From assembly GCA_945288535.1 (NCBI GenBank), contig CALYQQ010000002.1, positions 124,001 to 188,000 of the forward strand: a stretch of 64,000 bases of DNA. The letters run 5' to 3'. Shown one piece after another: positions 28,537 through 42,273 of the stretch. Both the position numbers and the translations under genes were made by a program. The notes beneath the pieces are model-generated. The model worked only from the letters and a program-made list of their open reading frames with translations. It ran no database searches and was not told where the DNA came from. Position 1 is the stretch's first letter; each line of letters begins with the position of its first letter. Origin of the DNA: an uncultured Enterobacterales bacterium (GTDB lineage: Bacteria; Pseudomonadota; Gammaproteobacteria; Enterobacterales; CALYQQ01).

Positions 28537-29778
28537 TTATTCCTTAAGCAATGCATTAAAGGGTTCTACCGTCACCCATTCATTTATATCTACTGAACCA
28601 CGTTCACGTTCTAAAACGATAAAACAATCACTCAAGTTAAATGCACTAAAAATATGAGAACCTTGTTGGCCTGTACTACTAACTTGCCACTCACCATGTT
28701 GATTAATACTAAGTTTACCGCGTTGAAAATCTGTTCTACCTGGCACTTTTTTTAAAGGTGTTATTGCTTTAGCCTTAAATTGTTTTGGTCGCTGCCATTG
28801 ACTATTTCCTGATAACTTCATCAAAAAGGGTTGAACTAATTGATAAAAAGTCACTGCAGCTGACACAGGATTACCGGGTAATCCACAAAACCATGCACGT
28901 TCTAATTTACCAAAAGCAAATGGTTTACCTGGTTTCATGGCTATTTTCCAAAAGTAGACTTGCCCCTGTTCTGATAAAATTTTCTTCGTATAATCAGCAT
29001 CGCCAACAGATACGCCACCACTACTAATAATAACGTCTGCTTGTTGATCTGCACGTTGCAATGTTTGACGGATTACTTCCTCATTATCTGGCACAATACC
29101 CAAATCAATGACCTGACATCCTAATTTTTCTAACATCAATTTAATGGTGAAGCGATTTGTGTCATAAAGTTGGCCATTACCTAACGCTGAGCCAACAGAA
29201 ACTAATTCGTCACCTGTAGAAAAAATTGCGACTTTTAAGCGTCGATAAACAGTAACTTTATCAATCCCAAGTGATGCAAGAATAGGTAATTGTGTTATGC
29301 CAAGTTGACAACCCTCTGCCAATACTTGTTTTCCTTGTTGAATATCTTCACCAGCGAGACGGATATGTTGTCCTTTTTTTATGGGTTGATTAATGACGAT
29401 ACGATTATCAATCAGATCAACATATTCCTGCATAATAATAGTATCAACGCCCTCAGGAATCGCTGCACCCGTCATAATACGAATACTTTGTTGTGTAGAT
29501 AAAGGCTGTTTATAAGGTTGACCGGCCAAAGCACAGCCAGCTACTATAAAAGATTGATTTTTTAGCCAGTCATCAAAACGGATACCATAACCGTCCATAG
29601 CCGCGTTGTCAAAAGGCGGTACATTGATTGGTGAATAGACCGATTCAGCTAAAATACGTGTATTAGCATTAACTAAACTAATAATTTCCTTTGGTAATAG
29701 AGTCGACGTGGCTAACAGAATATTATTCAGGGCCTGTTCGAAGGATAAAAGAGGTTGAGACATTGAATAACACGTCAT
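28537..29778 (-). CDS. moeA: Molybdopterin molybdenumtransferase MoeA
   Basis: MoeA inserts molybdate into adenylylated molybdopterin to give Moco. The protein has 413 residues (E. coli 411). The N-terminal domain has VPPFDNAAMDGYGIRF and IMTGAAIPEGVDTIIMQE. The MoaB/Mog-like domain has STGDELVSVG, QLYDTNRF and ISSGGVSVGDADY. The C-terminal domain has KPGKPFAFG and WFCGLPGNPVSAAVTF. M1 and M6 are both possible starts. It is the promoter-proximal gene of moeAB and diverges from folE. Confidence 0.96.
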   Translation of the reverse strand: MTCYSMSQPLLSFEQALNNILLATSTLLPKEIISLVNANTRILAESVYSPINVPPFDNAAMDGYGIRFDDWLKNQSFIVAGCALAGQPYKQPLSTQQSIRIMTGAAIPEGVDTIIMQEYVDLIDNRIVINQPIKKGQHIRLAGEDIQQGKQVLAEGCQLGITQLPILASLGIDKVTVYRRLKVAIFSTGDELVSVGSALGNGQLYDTNRFTIKLMLEKLGCQVIDLGIVPDNEEVIRQTLQRADQQADVIISSGGVSVGDADYTKKILSEQGQVYFWKIAMKPGKPFAFGKLERAWFCGLPGNPVSAAVTFYQLVQPFLMKLSGNSQWQRPKQFKAKAITPLKKVPGRTDFQRGKLSINQHGEWQVSSTGQQGSHIFSAFNLSDCFIVLERERGSVDINEWVTVEPFNALLKE

Positions 29779-30090
29779 ATTTTACTCCACAACAAAGACA
29801 AAAAACTATATTGGCATTTTACCATAATAGAAACGTATAGTGTAAAAAGTGGTGAGATCATGCTTTGACTATATGCATTATTACTATATTCGGATAGTAA
29901 TAAATGAAAAATGATCATTATTGTCACTGGATTAAAACAATTAACTCATTTAGAGTGTGTTTATTTAGCCATTCCTTTACTTTATAACTGTTATAGCTCT
30001 ATTGCATAATTGGATCATATCAACAAGGTTGCTTTAGTGTGTTATAAAATGAAGTTATATAATAACAATCTATTAACGGAGTGAGATGTA
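29779..30090. other. Divergent moeA-folE regulatory region
   Basis: This 312-base spacer has no gene. It must carry the promoters of both moeAB and folE. Its main feature is a perfect inverted repeat TTATTACTAT/ATAGTAATAA at 29878-29903. Confidence 0.55.
29878..29903. promoter_or_regulatory. Perfect 10-bp inverted repeat between moeA and folE
   Basis: TTATTACTAT (29878-29887) and ATAGTAATAA (29894-29903) are separated by ATTCGG. It lies 100 bases from the moeA start and 187 from folE. The sequence does not match the ModE operator. It could be an operator or a hairpin; function unknown. Confidence 0.45.
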
Positions 30091-30753
30091 ATGCAGTCCA
30101 TTAGTAAAGAGGCATCATTGGTTCGTGCCGCACTATTGCAAAGAGGGCTTGAAACCTCTTTAACCACTCAAACATTATCTTCTGAAGAACGAAAACTGAA
30201 AATCGAACAACATATGCGAGCTATTATGCAACTGCTTAATTTAGATTTAGTTGATGATAGTTTAATAGAAACGCCACACCGTGTAGCAAAAATGTATGTT
30301 GACGAAATTTTTTCTGGGTTAGATTATCAGAATTTCCCCAAAATAACGCTGATTGAAAATAAAATGCATGTTGATGAAATGGTCACGGTAAAAAATATTA
30401 CAATGACTAGCACTTGTGAACATCATTTTGTTACTATTGATGGTAAAGCCACGGTGGCTTATATTCCTCAAGATTCAGTGATTGGCTTATCTAAAATAAA
30501 CCGAATAGTGCAATTTTTTGCTCGCCGACCGCAAGTACAAGAGCGTTTAACTCAACAAATACTCACTGCTTTGCAAACACTGCTTAATACTAAAAATGTT
30601 GCCGTATCTATAGAAGCATTACATCATTGTGTAAAATCGCGTGGTATCTGTGATGCAAATAGCGTTACATGTACAACATCATTAGGTGGATTGTTTAAAA
30701 CAAATGCAAGTACACGTCAAGAATTTTTGCGTTTAATTCAGTCAACAACATAA
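30091..30753 (+). CDS. folE: GTP cyclohydrolase I
   Basis: FolE converts GTP to 7,8-dihydroneopterin triphosphate, the entry step of folate synthesis. The 220 residues (E. coli 222) show [18 protein letters not shown], the zinc-binding and catalytic [42 protein letters not shown] and HHCVKSRGI with the second zinc cysteine. GGAG at 30079-30082 is the ribosome site. A strong terminator follows at 30772. Its distance from sanA recalls the E. coli 48-minute neighbourhood. Confidence 0.97.
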   Translation: MQSISKEASLVRAALLQRGLETSLTTQTLSSEERKLKIEQHMRAIMQLLNLDLVDDSLIETPHRVAKMYVDEIFSGLDYQNFPKITLIENKMHVDEMVTVKNITMTSTCEHHFVTIDGKATVAYIPQDSVIGLSKINRIVQFFARRPQVQERLTQQILTALQTLLNTKNVAVSIEALHHCVKSRGICDANSVTCTTSLGGLFKTNASTRQEFLRLIQSTT

Positions 30754-30771
30754 TCATCGTAACCATATATT

Positions 30772-30838
30772 AAGAATGATTGAAATGACCTATATAAAAA
30801 ATAAGTCGTGTTTTAATCATTCTTTTTTATTTTTTTAT
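30772..30838 (+). terminator. Rho-independent terminator after folE
   Basis: AAGAATGATT (30772-30781) pairs with AATCATTCTT (30815-30824), with a long AT-rich loop that contains additional possible pairs, and the right arm continues into TTTTATTTTTTT. Confidence 0.75.
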
Positions 30839-30942
30839 GATAAATAGGATGCGTTAGATCGACCTACAGTGACTATGGCCATTTATTATGATAGCTCATC
30901 GTCTTTATCATTATTTATATATTATTACCTGCAAAAGCAGAT

Positions 30943-32462
<1,520 letters not shown>

Positions 32463-32515
32463 AAGTATAGCCTTATTAATGAATATAAGAGATTAGAAAT
32501 TGCCAATCATAACAA

Positions 32516-32887
32516 CTATGTTTCATGACGATATATCCAATTAGCAAAATAACCAATAACAACTAAAGTAATAAAACTACTGATTAGCGTGGATGCTACA
32601 ATAGCGCCAAATTGATTGATAAGGGTATCATAATACAACATGACCCCGACACTAATTGGAATAAATAATAATGTCATGTAACGAATGAGCAATTCACAGC
32701 CAGGTTGGACACTCGTATCAGGAATAATATTAAAGGCTAATAATAAAAACAGTATTAACATACCGATAATACTGCCAGGGAAAGTAAAGGGAAGTAAACC
32801 GGCAATGATATTACCACTATATAGGCAAAGATAAATGAGTGTAAACGCTATAATATAATGCGCAAAGGCGGTAATTATCTTATACAT
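32516..32887 (-). CDS. yohJ: LrgA/CidA holin-like protein YohJ
   Basis: This is a small inner-membrane protein with four hydrophobic segments and 123 residues (E. coli 132). The LrgA signature is FTFPGSIIGMLILFLLLAFN, followed by IRYMTLLFIPISVGVMLYYD. LrgA proteins partner with LrgB (YohK), whose gene follows directly. The pair is probably co-transcribed from a promoter in the 410-base gap shared with the divergent permease unit. Confidence 0.93.
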   Translation of the reverse strand: MYKIITAFAHYIIAFTLIYLCLYSGNIIAGLLPFTFPGSIIGMLILFLLLAFNIIPDTSVQPGCELLIRYMTLLFIPISVGVMLYYDTLINQFGAIVASTLISSFITLVVIGYFANWIYRHET

Positions 32888-33297
32888 ATGTAAATCCTTA
32901 GTTTTAGATTTAACTATCTCATAATAAAGAACGGGAGGTTAACATTGTTTTCGTCAACAATAAATTGTTAATTAATAATGAATAACTGTAAGGTATTACT
33001 TAACTATTTTATATTAGTCAGAAACGTTTTTTAATTGATGATACACTTAATTTTAACTAAATGATTTTATATTATTTATATTTTAAAAATATTGCTTATA
33101 ACTATTGTATCTTTTATTAAACCGTGCAAAATGAGTTTACCTAGCGAACAGGTGAAGTAGGAAAAGCAACATGACAAATCATAAATTAGTGTCAATTTGA
33201 TCATGCTAGATTATGGACAACATCAATTGGTTAAACGATAAAGCGAAGTATTTTATACTATCAATTAACGGCATAATAACTGTTAGAGGATAATTTA
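32888..33297. other. Divergent gap between yohJ and the permease leader
   Basis: This 410-base AT-rich spacer has no gene. It should hold the promoters of yohJK (minus) and of the permease unit (plus). A ribosome-binding sequence AGAGGA occurs at its right end (33285-33290), serving the small frame at 33298. Confidence 0.5.
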
Positions 33298-33468
33298 ATG
33301 GAAGATGTGCTCCGTCAGCTCCTTGTAGACTATTATGTTAATGATGCTTATATAGCATATGATACTCCGTTAATAATTAAAATTTATTTTATCTATTCTA
33401 ATGGATCACGTTGTCATTATAGGATTACTCTACCAATCTTCCCCAATTATACCACTAATAATCAATAA
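33298..33468 (+). CDS. Possible 56-residue leader ORF upstream of the putrescine permease
   Basis: An ATG at 33298 with a very good ribosome site (AGAGGA, 7-base spacer) opens a 56-codon frame ending at 33468, 25 bases before the permease start. The product begins [20 protein letters not shown] and is rich in Tyr and Ile. It resembles no protein I know. Position and ribosome site suggest a regulatory upstream ORF, in the manner of polyamine-sensing leaders in E. coli, or a small independent gene. The function is inference only. Confidence 0.35.
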   Translation: MEDVLRQLLVDYYVNDAYIAYDTPLIIKIYFIYSNGSRCHYRITLPIFPNYTTNNQ

Positions 33469-33493
33469 GTTAGATAATGGGGAACGCATAGCT

Positions 33494-34873
33494 ATGATAA
33501 ATAATAATTCAATACAACAAGCGTCCACAGTTCAATTAAAAAAAACGCTTAAATTAAGACATGTTATCGTGATTGGACTTGCTTATTTAACGCCGATGAC
33601 GGTGTTTGACTCATTTATCATTGTTTCTGAAAAGTCAAAAGGCCATGTTCCTAGTGCATATATTTTAGCATTATTAGCTATCCTCTTTACGGCAATTAGT
33701 TATGGTAAATTAGTACAACGTTTTCCTGAAGCGGGTTCTGCTTATACCTATGCTCAAAAAGCAATTAATTCACATGTTGGTTTTCTTGTCGGTTGGCTAT
33801 CATTGTTAGACTATTTGTTTCTTCCCATGATAAATGTGTTATTAGTTAAAATTTACTTATCTGCTTTATTTCCTGACGTTGCATCTTGGCTATGGGTTAT
33901 TCTTACTGTTGCAACTGTGACCGTCTGTAATTTGCGTAGTGTAACTTGGGTAGCAAATCTTAATATGTTTTTGGTCTTTATTCAGATCATGATTTTGATT
34001 ACTTTTATCTATTTAGCTTATAGAGGTATTACTCAAGGCGAAGGGCTAGGAACAGTATTGAGCTTACGACCTTTTTTTTCTATGCAAGCTGAAATAATTC
34101 CGATTATCACAGGGGCAACTGTCTTATGCTTTTCCTTTTTAGGTTTTGATGCTGTTACGACGTTGTCCGAAGAAACAACCAATGCGCGTATTGTTATTCC
34201 TAAGGCAATATTTTTGATAGCGCTTTATGGGGGAATTATTTTTGTTATTACTTCTTACTTTATTCAGATCTACTTTCCTGATTTAAGCCGTATAAACAAT
34301 CCTGATAATGCATTACCAGATATAGCATTAGCAGTTGGCGGTCATATTTTTATGGTTATTTTAAGCTGTTGTGCTGCCATTGGTGCTTTAGCATCCGGAT
34401 TAGCATCACAAGCAAGTGTTGCTCGATTATTATATGTCATGGGGCGAGATCATGTTTTTTCAGAAAAGATTTTTGGCTATATTCATCCTACCTGGCATAC
34501 GCCTGCAGTAAATATATTAGTTGTTGGTAGCCTATCGCTTTTAGCTATCTTATTTGATTTAGAAAGTGCTATGGCATTGATTAACTTTGGTGCATTAGTA
34601 GCATTTACCTTTGTAAATATTGCCGTTATTTCCTATTTTTTTATTAAAGAAAAGCGTAATCAGTCCACAAAAGATATTTTAAATTATCTACTACAACCAT
34701 TAATTGGCATGGCACTTATTAGTATTTTATGGCTTCACCTTGCGAATACATCTCTTATACTTGGCGTTCTTTGGGGAACAATCGGTTTTATTTATCTGGC
34801 ATATTTGACGAAAGGATTTAGAAGACCACCACCACGTATGGAGCACATTCAACAAATAGTAACAAGTGAATAA
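33494..34873 (+). CDS. plaP: APC-family putrescine importer (PlaP/PuuP type)
   Basis: This is an amino acid/polyamine permease with about 12 membrane segments. The N-terminal [18 protein letters not shown], then [49 protein letters not shown] and [14 protein letters not shown] place it in the putrescine importer group. The N-terminal half is closest to PuuP and the C-terminal end ([20 protein letters not shown]) to PlaP. Proximity to sbcB and his, as for E. coli plaP, favours that name. I start at the ATG at 33494, 10 bases after GGGGA, giving 459 residues; upstream in-frame codons to 33401 overlap the small ORF. Confidence 0.85.
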   Translation: MINNNSIQQASTVQLKKTLKLRHVIVIGLAYLTPMTVFDSFIIVSEKSKGHVPSAYILALLAILFTAISYGKLVQRFPEAGSAYTYAQKAINSHVGFLVGWLSLLDYLFLPMINVLLVKIYLSALFPDVASWLWVILTVATVTVCNLRSVTWVANLNMFLVFIQIMILITFIYLAYRGITQGEGLGTVLSLRPFFSMQAEIIPIITGATVLCFSFLGFDAVTTLSEETTNARIVIPKAIFLIALYGGIIFVITSYFIQIYFPDLSRINNPDNALPDIALAVGGHIFMVILSCCAAIGALASGLASQASVARLLYVMGRDHVFSEKIFGYIHPTWHTPAVNILVVGSLSLLAILFDLESAMALINFGALVAFTFVNIAVISYFFIKEKRNQSTKDILNYLLQPLIGMALISILWLHLANTSLILGVLWGTIGFIYLAYLTKGFRRPPPRMEHIQQIVTSE

Positions 34874-34893
34874 TTATATTATCGTTTATTACT

Positions 34894-34915
34894 CAGGCTG
34901 TGTATAAACAGCCTG
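34894..34915. terminator. Hairpin between the permease and sbcB stops
   Basis: CAGGCTGT (34894-34901) pairs with ACAGCCTG (34908-34915) around a 6-base loop between convergent genes. The T-tract is weak on both sides, so the efficiency is uncertain. Confidence 0.55.
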
Positions 34916-34930
34916 TAAAATAGCAGCATA

Positions 34931-36358
34931 TCATGCGGTTATATTTTTTAAATATGAGACCAATGTAAGAAGTAAGTTAGTTTTTTTATCATCTCCCTGA
35001 TATTGCTGAAAAAGATTTTCAATAGTAAGTAAATAATGCGTTAATCGTTCTTCAGTAAAACGTGATCTACGATGAGCCAACCAACGTTGTTGTTCATGAT
35101 CATTAAGTGTAGTAGGGTAATTTCTTGCTCGATAACGAAATAATAATTCCTTTAATCGTTTATCAACAAAGTTTAACGCTAATGCAGGTAAGTTAGAAGG
35201 TAATGTATTGCGAATAATTTCCATCGCAGCACGATCAGCATCAGAAAAAAAACCATTATAAAGTTGGCCATCAACATCATCAATGGTGGAAGAACGATTA
35301 GGCTCATCAAAGATGGCAATGATAGTTTCTCTAATATGTGGATTATTTTTTAAGAGTTGTAAATTCTTCAAACAATGCCGGCGATCAATACCTAAACGCT
35401 GACTATTTTCTTCTGTCAAACTTTTTGCTGGTGCTAATACGGGGCATTTATTGATGTGGACAAGCTTTAACGGTATCGCTTTTTGATTTAAAGGTAAATT
35501 TTCTGTACGCGTATAAAGGTACTCACGTAATGTATTACTATCTAAATCAAGTAAAGGCGTTATATCTCCCGCCAAATCACAAACAATAACAGCATTATTA
35601 TTTTGAGGATGCCAACCCAGAGGGACAATCCAACTCGTATTTCCTCGTTTACTACCCAACATACCTGATACATGTATTAGTGGTGTCATGCCGGCAATAT
35701 CAATAAGTGCTTTTACTTTATTTTTATTACGTAATTGATAAAGATAACTAAATAATCTAGGTTGAGCTTGTTTTATTAATTTTGCTATAGAAATCGTTGC
35801 ATAAACGTCAGACATTGCATCATGGGCTTGCAAATGTTCAATATTATTTGCTTTTGTTAAGTGTTCTAATTTAAAACTGGGTAAACCTTCATCATTTATG
35901 GGCCAATTGATACCATCAGGACGTAATGCGTAACATGCACGTACTACATCGATAAGATCCCAACGTGAATTACCTTCTTTCCAACTATAAGCATAGGGGT
36001 CATAAAAATTGCGATAAAAAATATTACGCGTAACTTCATCATCAAAGCGTATATTGTTATAACCCATTATACATGTGGCGGGTCGACTAAATGCATTATG
36101 AATTTGATGACTGAATTCCGCCTCATTAACGCCTTTCTGTAATGCACATTGTGGCGTTATTCCTGTAATGAGTATAGCTTCAGGATCAGGTAAATAATCA
36201 TCAGCAGGTTTACAATAAATGACAATCGGATCTTCAATAATATTAAATTCGCTATCAGTTCGTACTCCCGCAAATTGTGCAGGCCTATCATAAGCTGGAT
36301 TAATGCCAAAAGTTTCATAGTCATGAATATAAAATGTATTTTCTATCTGAATTGCCAC
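34931..36358 (-). CDS. sbcB: Exodeoxyribonuclease I
   Basis: SbcB degrades single-stranded DNA 3' to 5' and acts in recombination and mismatch repair. The 475 residues equal the E. coli length. The DnaQ-like exonuclease motifs are visible: FYIHDYETFGINP (Exo I), GYNNIRFDDEVTRNIFYRNF (Exo II) and HDAMSDVYATISIAKL (Exo III). The downstream SH3-like and helical domains have TSWIVPLGWHP and LLFRYRARNYP. It starts at 36358 with an unremarkable ribosome site. In E. coli sbcB also lies near plaP and the his operon. Confidence 0.97.
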   Translation of the reverse strand: MAIQIENTFYIHDYETFGINPAYDRPAQFAGVRTDSEFNIIEDPIVIYCKPADDYLPDPEAILITGITPQCALQKGVNEAEFSHQIHNAFSRPATCIMGYNNIRFDDEVTRNIFYRNFYDPYAYSWKEGNSRWDLIDVVRACYALRPDGINWPINDEGLPSFKLEHLTKANNIEHLQAHDAMSDVYATISIAKLIKQAQPRLFSYLYQLRNKNKVKALIDIAGMTPLIHVSGMLGSKRGNTSWIVPLGWHPQNNNAVIVCDLAGDITPLLDLDSNTLREYLYTRTENLPLNQKAIPLKLVHINKCPVLAPAKSLTEENSQRLGIDRRHCLKNLQLLKNNPHIRETIIAIFDEPNRSSTIDDVDGQLYNGFFSDADRAAMEIIRNTLPSNLPALALNFVDKRLKELLFRYRARNYPTTLNDHEQQRWLAHRRSRFTEERLTHYLLTIENLFQQYQGDDKKTNLLLTLVSYLKNITA

Positions 36359-36682
36359 TAGGTAAGTTCTCTTCTAATGTACAAGGCTGAATAGCTAGTT
36401 ATTGTAGTTATCTATTTGTGAATTTGTAATAGCTATTAATTGAATAATGTTAATTATTATTACTAGCACAAAACGGTAATGTAATAAGTCAATATCAATA
36501 TTAATTTAACCCCTGACTCACATTTTTACGTAATGCGTAGTTAGGCAATTTTGAGCAATTATAAAGTATCGCATTATAAGGTGGAATGCATAACTAACAG
36601 AATATATCTCAAGGATCTTATTGAAGTAGCTAAATTATCTATACTCAAATAAGTTATTTATTTTTACAGGAAAGGAAAAACT
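36359..36682. other. Divergent sbcB / HdeD-like gap, no gene found
   Basis: This 324-base AT-rich spacer contains the promoters of both neighbours. No repeat or RNA gene stands out. AGGAAAGG at 36669-36676 is the ribosome site of the gene to the right. Confidence 0.5.
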
Positions 36683-37252
36683 ATGGTAAATATTAAAATA
36701 AATGAAGCAATTGATGATGCTTTTAATAACTTAAGAATACAATGGAAATGGTTTGTTGTTATTGGCATTTTACTCTTAGTCATAGGTATTCTTGCATTAG
36801 CAAATGTATTAATTGCTACAGTAGCATCAATGTATTTTGTGGGGGTTGCTATTATTACTTCGGGTATACTCCAAATTATTCATGCATTTCAATTACGAGA
36901 TCGATCATATGTATTATTCTGGGGAGGATGTGGTCTTATTTATACTATTGCAGGTATTGCTGTAATAGCGGATCCTGTAATGGCATCATCTGCACTTACG
37001 TTATTATTAGCTATTACATTATTTTGTTTAGGTATTATTCGTATTTGGCAAGGTGCTCGTAGCTGGCACTATGCAGGAAATGGTTGGATCATTTTTTCCG
37101 GTATTTTATCACTATTACTCGGTATATTAATTATGAGTGGCTGGCCTTTAAATAGTTTATGGATCATTGGACTACTTTTAGGTATTGATCTGTTATTTCA
37201 GGGATGGCTTTATTTATTATTTGGTATTGCTATCCGACCTAAAAATACATAG
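36683..37252 (+). CDS. HdeD-family (DUF308) membrane protein
   Basis: This inner-membrane protein of 189 residues has six hydrophobic segments in three similar pairs, typical of the HdeD/DUF308 family. Blocks such as VIGILLLVIGILALANVLIATVAS and ALTLLLAITLFCLGIIRIWQG are characteristic. E. coli HdeD is an acid-resistance membrane protein, but many homologues are uncharacterised, so no specific role is claimed. The ribosome site AGGAAAGG is strong. It stands alone between sbcB and the convergent his operon. Confidence 0.85.
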   Translation: MVNIKINEAIDDAFNNLRIQWKWFVVIGILLLVIGILALANVLIATVASMYFVGVAIITSGILQIIHAFQLRDRSYVLFWGGCGLIYTIAGIAVIADPVMASSALTLLLAITLFCLGIIRIWQGARSWHYAGNGWIIFSGILSLLLGILIMSGWPLNSLWIIGLLLGIDLLFQGWLYLLFGIAIRPKNT

Positions 37253-37335
37253 TAAGCTAGATCAACTGCGCTATTTTTTAAAATTAGATGATTATTTTTA
37301 ATCATTAAATATTAATCCAAAATAATATAACGTTA

Positions 37336-37368
37336 TTGAGATAGGCTATATAATATAGTCTATCTCAA
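37336..37368. terminator. Bidirectional terminator between the HdeD-like gene and the his operon
   Basis: TTGAGATAGGCTATA (37336-37350) pairs with TATAGTCTATCTCAA (37354-37368) with one G-U pair and a 3-base loop. It lies between the convergent stops at 37252 and 37414. Confidence 0.75.
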
Positions 37369-37413
37369 TTTGAATTAACGGTATATCAAATTCATTGAAT
37401 TGTTTTTTATAGA

Positions 37414-38030
37414 TTACTTCATATTGGTTTGGTGCCGTTTTCTCAAAACATTAATAAGATCATTAAAATTTACTTGTTGATCCTGTAGCAACACAAGTAG
37501 ATGATATATTAAATCAGCTGATTCATTTTTAATCTCTTCTCGATCATGAACCATTGCTGCTAATGCAGTCTCAATAGCTTCTTCTCCTACTTTTTGAGCG
37601 ATTCGCTTTGTACCACTAGCATATAATCGAGCGGTGTAAGAATCCTCGGGCATGGCATTTTTTCGGCTTGCTACCAATTGTTCTAATTGCCATAAAAAGC
37701 TCCAATCACTACCGTTGGAAAAAAAACAACTTCTTGTCCCTGTATGGCAAGTTGGTCCAATTGGATGGACTAGGATTAATAGGCTATCATTATCACAGTC
37801 AGTGCTAATGTTGACTACATTTAAATAATTACCTGAAGTTTCACCTTTTGTCCAAAGCGTTTGTCGACGACGTGAATAAAATGTAACTTTGCCTGTTTGC
37901 TCTGTTATTGTTAACGATTCTGACGTCATATAACCTAGCATTAATACTTCACCAGACATAGCATGTTGTATGATAGTGGGTAATACGCCTCCCATTTTTT
38001 GCCAATCTAATTGATCTTTTTGTTGTTGTG

Positions 38031-38037
<7 letters not shown>
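37414..38037 (-). CDS. hisI: Phosphoribosyl-AMP cyclohydrolase / phosphoribosyl-ATP pyrophosphatase HisIE
   Basis: This bifunctional enzyme carries out steps 2 and 3 of histidine synthesis. The HisI domain (about 1-115) has [31 protein letters not shown] and the zinc-binding cysteines in [10 protein letters not shown] and [12 protein letters not shown]. The HisE domain (about 120-207) has [25 protein letters not shown] and [14 protein letters not shown]. The length is 207 residues. It overlaps hisF by 7 bases and is the last gene of the operon, as in E. coli. Confidence 0.97.
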
Positions 38038-40118
<2,081 letters not shown>

Positions 40119-40119
<1 letters not shown>

Positions 40120-41186
40120 TACAATACTCCTTTCGAACTGGGAAGTGTATTGCCTCCAATCTTAATTGCTTGACGTAATGCCTGACCAAATACCTTAAAT
40201 AAGGCTTCTACTCGATGATGGTCATTTTTGCCTTTTGTTTTAAGATGTAAAGTACAATTCATTGCATTGGAAAGAGAACGAAAAAAATGTTCTACCATTT
40301 CAGTACTCATATCACCAACACGTTGATACTTAAATTTAGCTTTATATTTTAGATAGGGACGACCACTAATATCGAGTGCACAGAGTGCCAAACATTCATC
40401 CATAGGTAATGTGAAACCAAATCGATTGATGCCAAGTTTGTCACCTAATGCAACTTTTAGTGCCTCACCTAACGCTAAAGCAGTATCTTCAATGGTGTGA
40501 TGATCATCAATATGCAAATCACCGTCAACTTTAATATTCATACGAAAATCGCCATGTGTAGCAATCTGATGAAGCATATGATCAAAAAAGCCAATATGCG
40601 TATTAATTTGGCTTGCTCCTTGTCGATCTAACCAGACATCTACCGTAATAGAAGTTTCTTTTGTTGTTCGTTCAATGTGAGCATAGCGATCTCCCTCCGT
40701 TAGTTTTTTAGTGATTTGTGTCCAATTAAGGGTTTTGGGATGATAAAGTAAACCATTAATTTGCATGTTTTCAGCAAGTTGCATATCAGTTTGTCGATCG
40801 CCTATGACATAACTATTACGATAATCTATGGTAGAATTTTGTAAATATTGGGTAACCAATGCTGTTTTTGGCTTACGACAAAAACAATTTTCTTGAGGTA
40901 AATGGGGGCAAATATGGACGTCCTCAAAATTTATTCCTTGGGAAGAAAAAATTTGCATCATGAGCTGATGTGGCCCATCAAAGTCAGCTTGTGGAAAATG
41001 CGCCGTACCTAATCCATCTTGATTAGTGATCATAACAAGCTTATAACCATATTGTTGCAACGTGAGTAAAGCTGGAATAACATCAGGCTCCAGTCTCAAC
41101 TTGTCAAATTGATCTACTTGATAATTATCTTGAGGTTCACTAATTAATGTACCATCACGATCGAGAAATAAATATTTTTGATCCAT
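40119..41186 (-). CDS. hisB: Histidinol-phosphatase / imidazoleglycerol-phosphate dehydratase HisB
   Basis: This bifunctional enzyme carries out steps 6 and 8. The N-terminal HAD phosphatase (about 1-165) has FLDRDGTL, the zinc-binding [15 protein letters not shown] and [13 protein letters not shown]. The dehydratase domain (about 168-355) has the metal-binding [33 protein letters not shown] and the C-terminal [20 protein letters not shown]. The length of 355 equals that of E. coli. The fused form is typical of Enterobacterales and relatives. Confidence 0.97.
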
Positions 41187-41200
41187 AATTATGCCTTATA

Positions 41201-42262
41201 TTATCGAGTAAGGGTCGCTAAATAGGTAATAATTCGCTGACATTCCTTTTGTGTACCCACAGTGATGCGAATACAGTCAGATAGCCCATATTGTTTATCT
41301 TGGTTTCTGACAATAATGCCGTTACGCCATAATTTATCGAAAACGTTATTTGCATGATTAACTTTAATTAATACATAGTTACTTTGACTCTCATAAACCT
41401 CTTCGATACAAGAACATTGTTTTAGTGATTGTACAAATTTTGATCTCAATGCGTTAAGTTCAGAAACACGTGATTTCATTAAAGTTATACTTTTTGTGGA
41501 TAATGCTTGAATAGCAATATCAGTCACTGGAGTTGGTATTGGGTAAGGGGCAATGACTTTTAATAAGAGTGATGTGATTTCTGGATGAGATAAGATAAAA
41601 CCACAACGCAAACCCGCTAGTGCAAAAGCTTTTGATAAGGTACGTAATATGACTAAGTTAGGATATTTTTCTAGCCAACTTACGATACTTTGTTCGGGGC
41701 AAAATTCAATGTAGGCTTCGTCGATAACGACTAAACTCGTATTTTTTGTGATCGAAAGTAACTGGTGAAGGGTATCTGGATTAATGATGTTACCCGTTGG
41801 GTTATTAGGATTACTTAAATAAATTAATTTTACATTATCTAATGCAGCTTTAATAGCCGTTAAATTAAGTTGCCAATTGGATAATGTTGGGATCGCGCGG
41901 TAGTTTATTCCTAATATTTCAGCAGTCACGCGATACATTCCGTAAGTGGGAGGGCAATAAAGAATCAGATCGTTGCTAGGCTCACAAAAAGTTTTCATTA
42001 ATAGTTCAATACCTTCATCTGCACCACGCGTCATTACTATTTGATTTGTATTCAAATTAACATAATCAGCATAAAGGGAAATAACTTGTTTAGGTTGACA
42101 TTCTGGATAGCGATTTAATGTAGTCATTTTTATTTCAATAGGGGATGCAATAGGATATTCATTTGCATTTAGCCATATGTCCCCTGATCCACCAATACGT
42201 CGCGCTGAAAGATAAGGTGTTAATTGTCTGACATTATTCCGGGCTAATTTATCAATGTTCAT
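41201..42262 (-). CDS. hisC: Histidinol-phosphate aminotransferase
   Basis: HisC is a PLP-dependent aminotransferase for step 7. The 353 residues show LNANEYP near the N-terminus, TRGADEGIELL, YLSNPNNPTGN, VIDEAYIEF with the PLP-contacting aspartate, and the Schiff-base lysine in RTLSKAFALAGLRCGF. The gene lies 14 bases upstream of hisB and 11 downstream of hisD. Confidence 0.97.
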   Translation of the reverse strand: MNIDKLARNNVRQLTPYLSARRIGGSGDIWLNANEYPIASPIEIKMTTLNRYPECQPKQVISLYADYVNLNTNQIVMTRGADEGIELLMKTFCEPSNDLILYCPPTYGMYRVTAEILGINYRAIPTLSNWQLNLTAIKAALDNVKLIYLSNPNNPTGNIINPDTLHQLLSITKNTSLVVIDEAYIEFCPEQSIVSWLEKYPNLVILRTLSKAFALAGLRCGFILSHPEITSLLLKVIAPYPIPTPVTDIAIQALSTKSITLMKSRVSELNALRSKFVQSLKQCSCIEEVYESQSNYVLIKVNHANNVFDKLWRNGIIVRNQDKQYGLSDCIRITVGTQKECQRIITYLATLTR

Positions 42263-42273
42263 AATTTTTCCTT

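Noticed and set aside
33401-33493. Longer start for the putrescine permease
   Set aside because: The extra 31 residues are not conserved in PlaP or PuuP, overlap the small upstream frame, and have no ribosome site.
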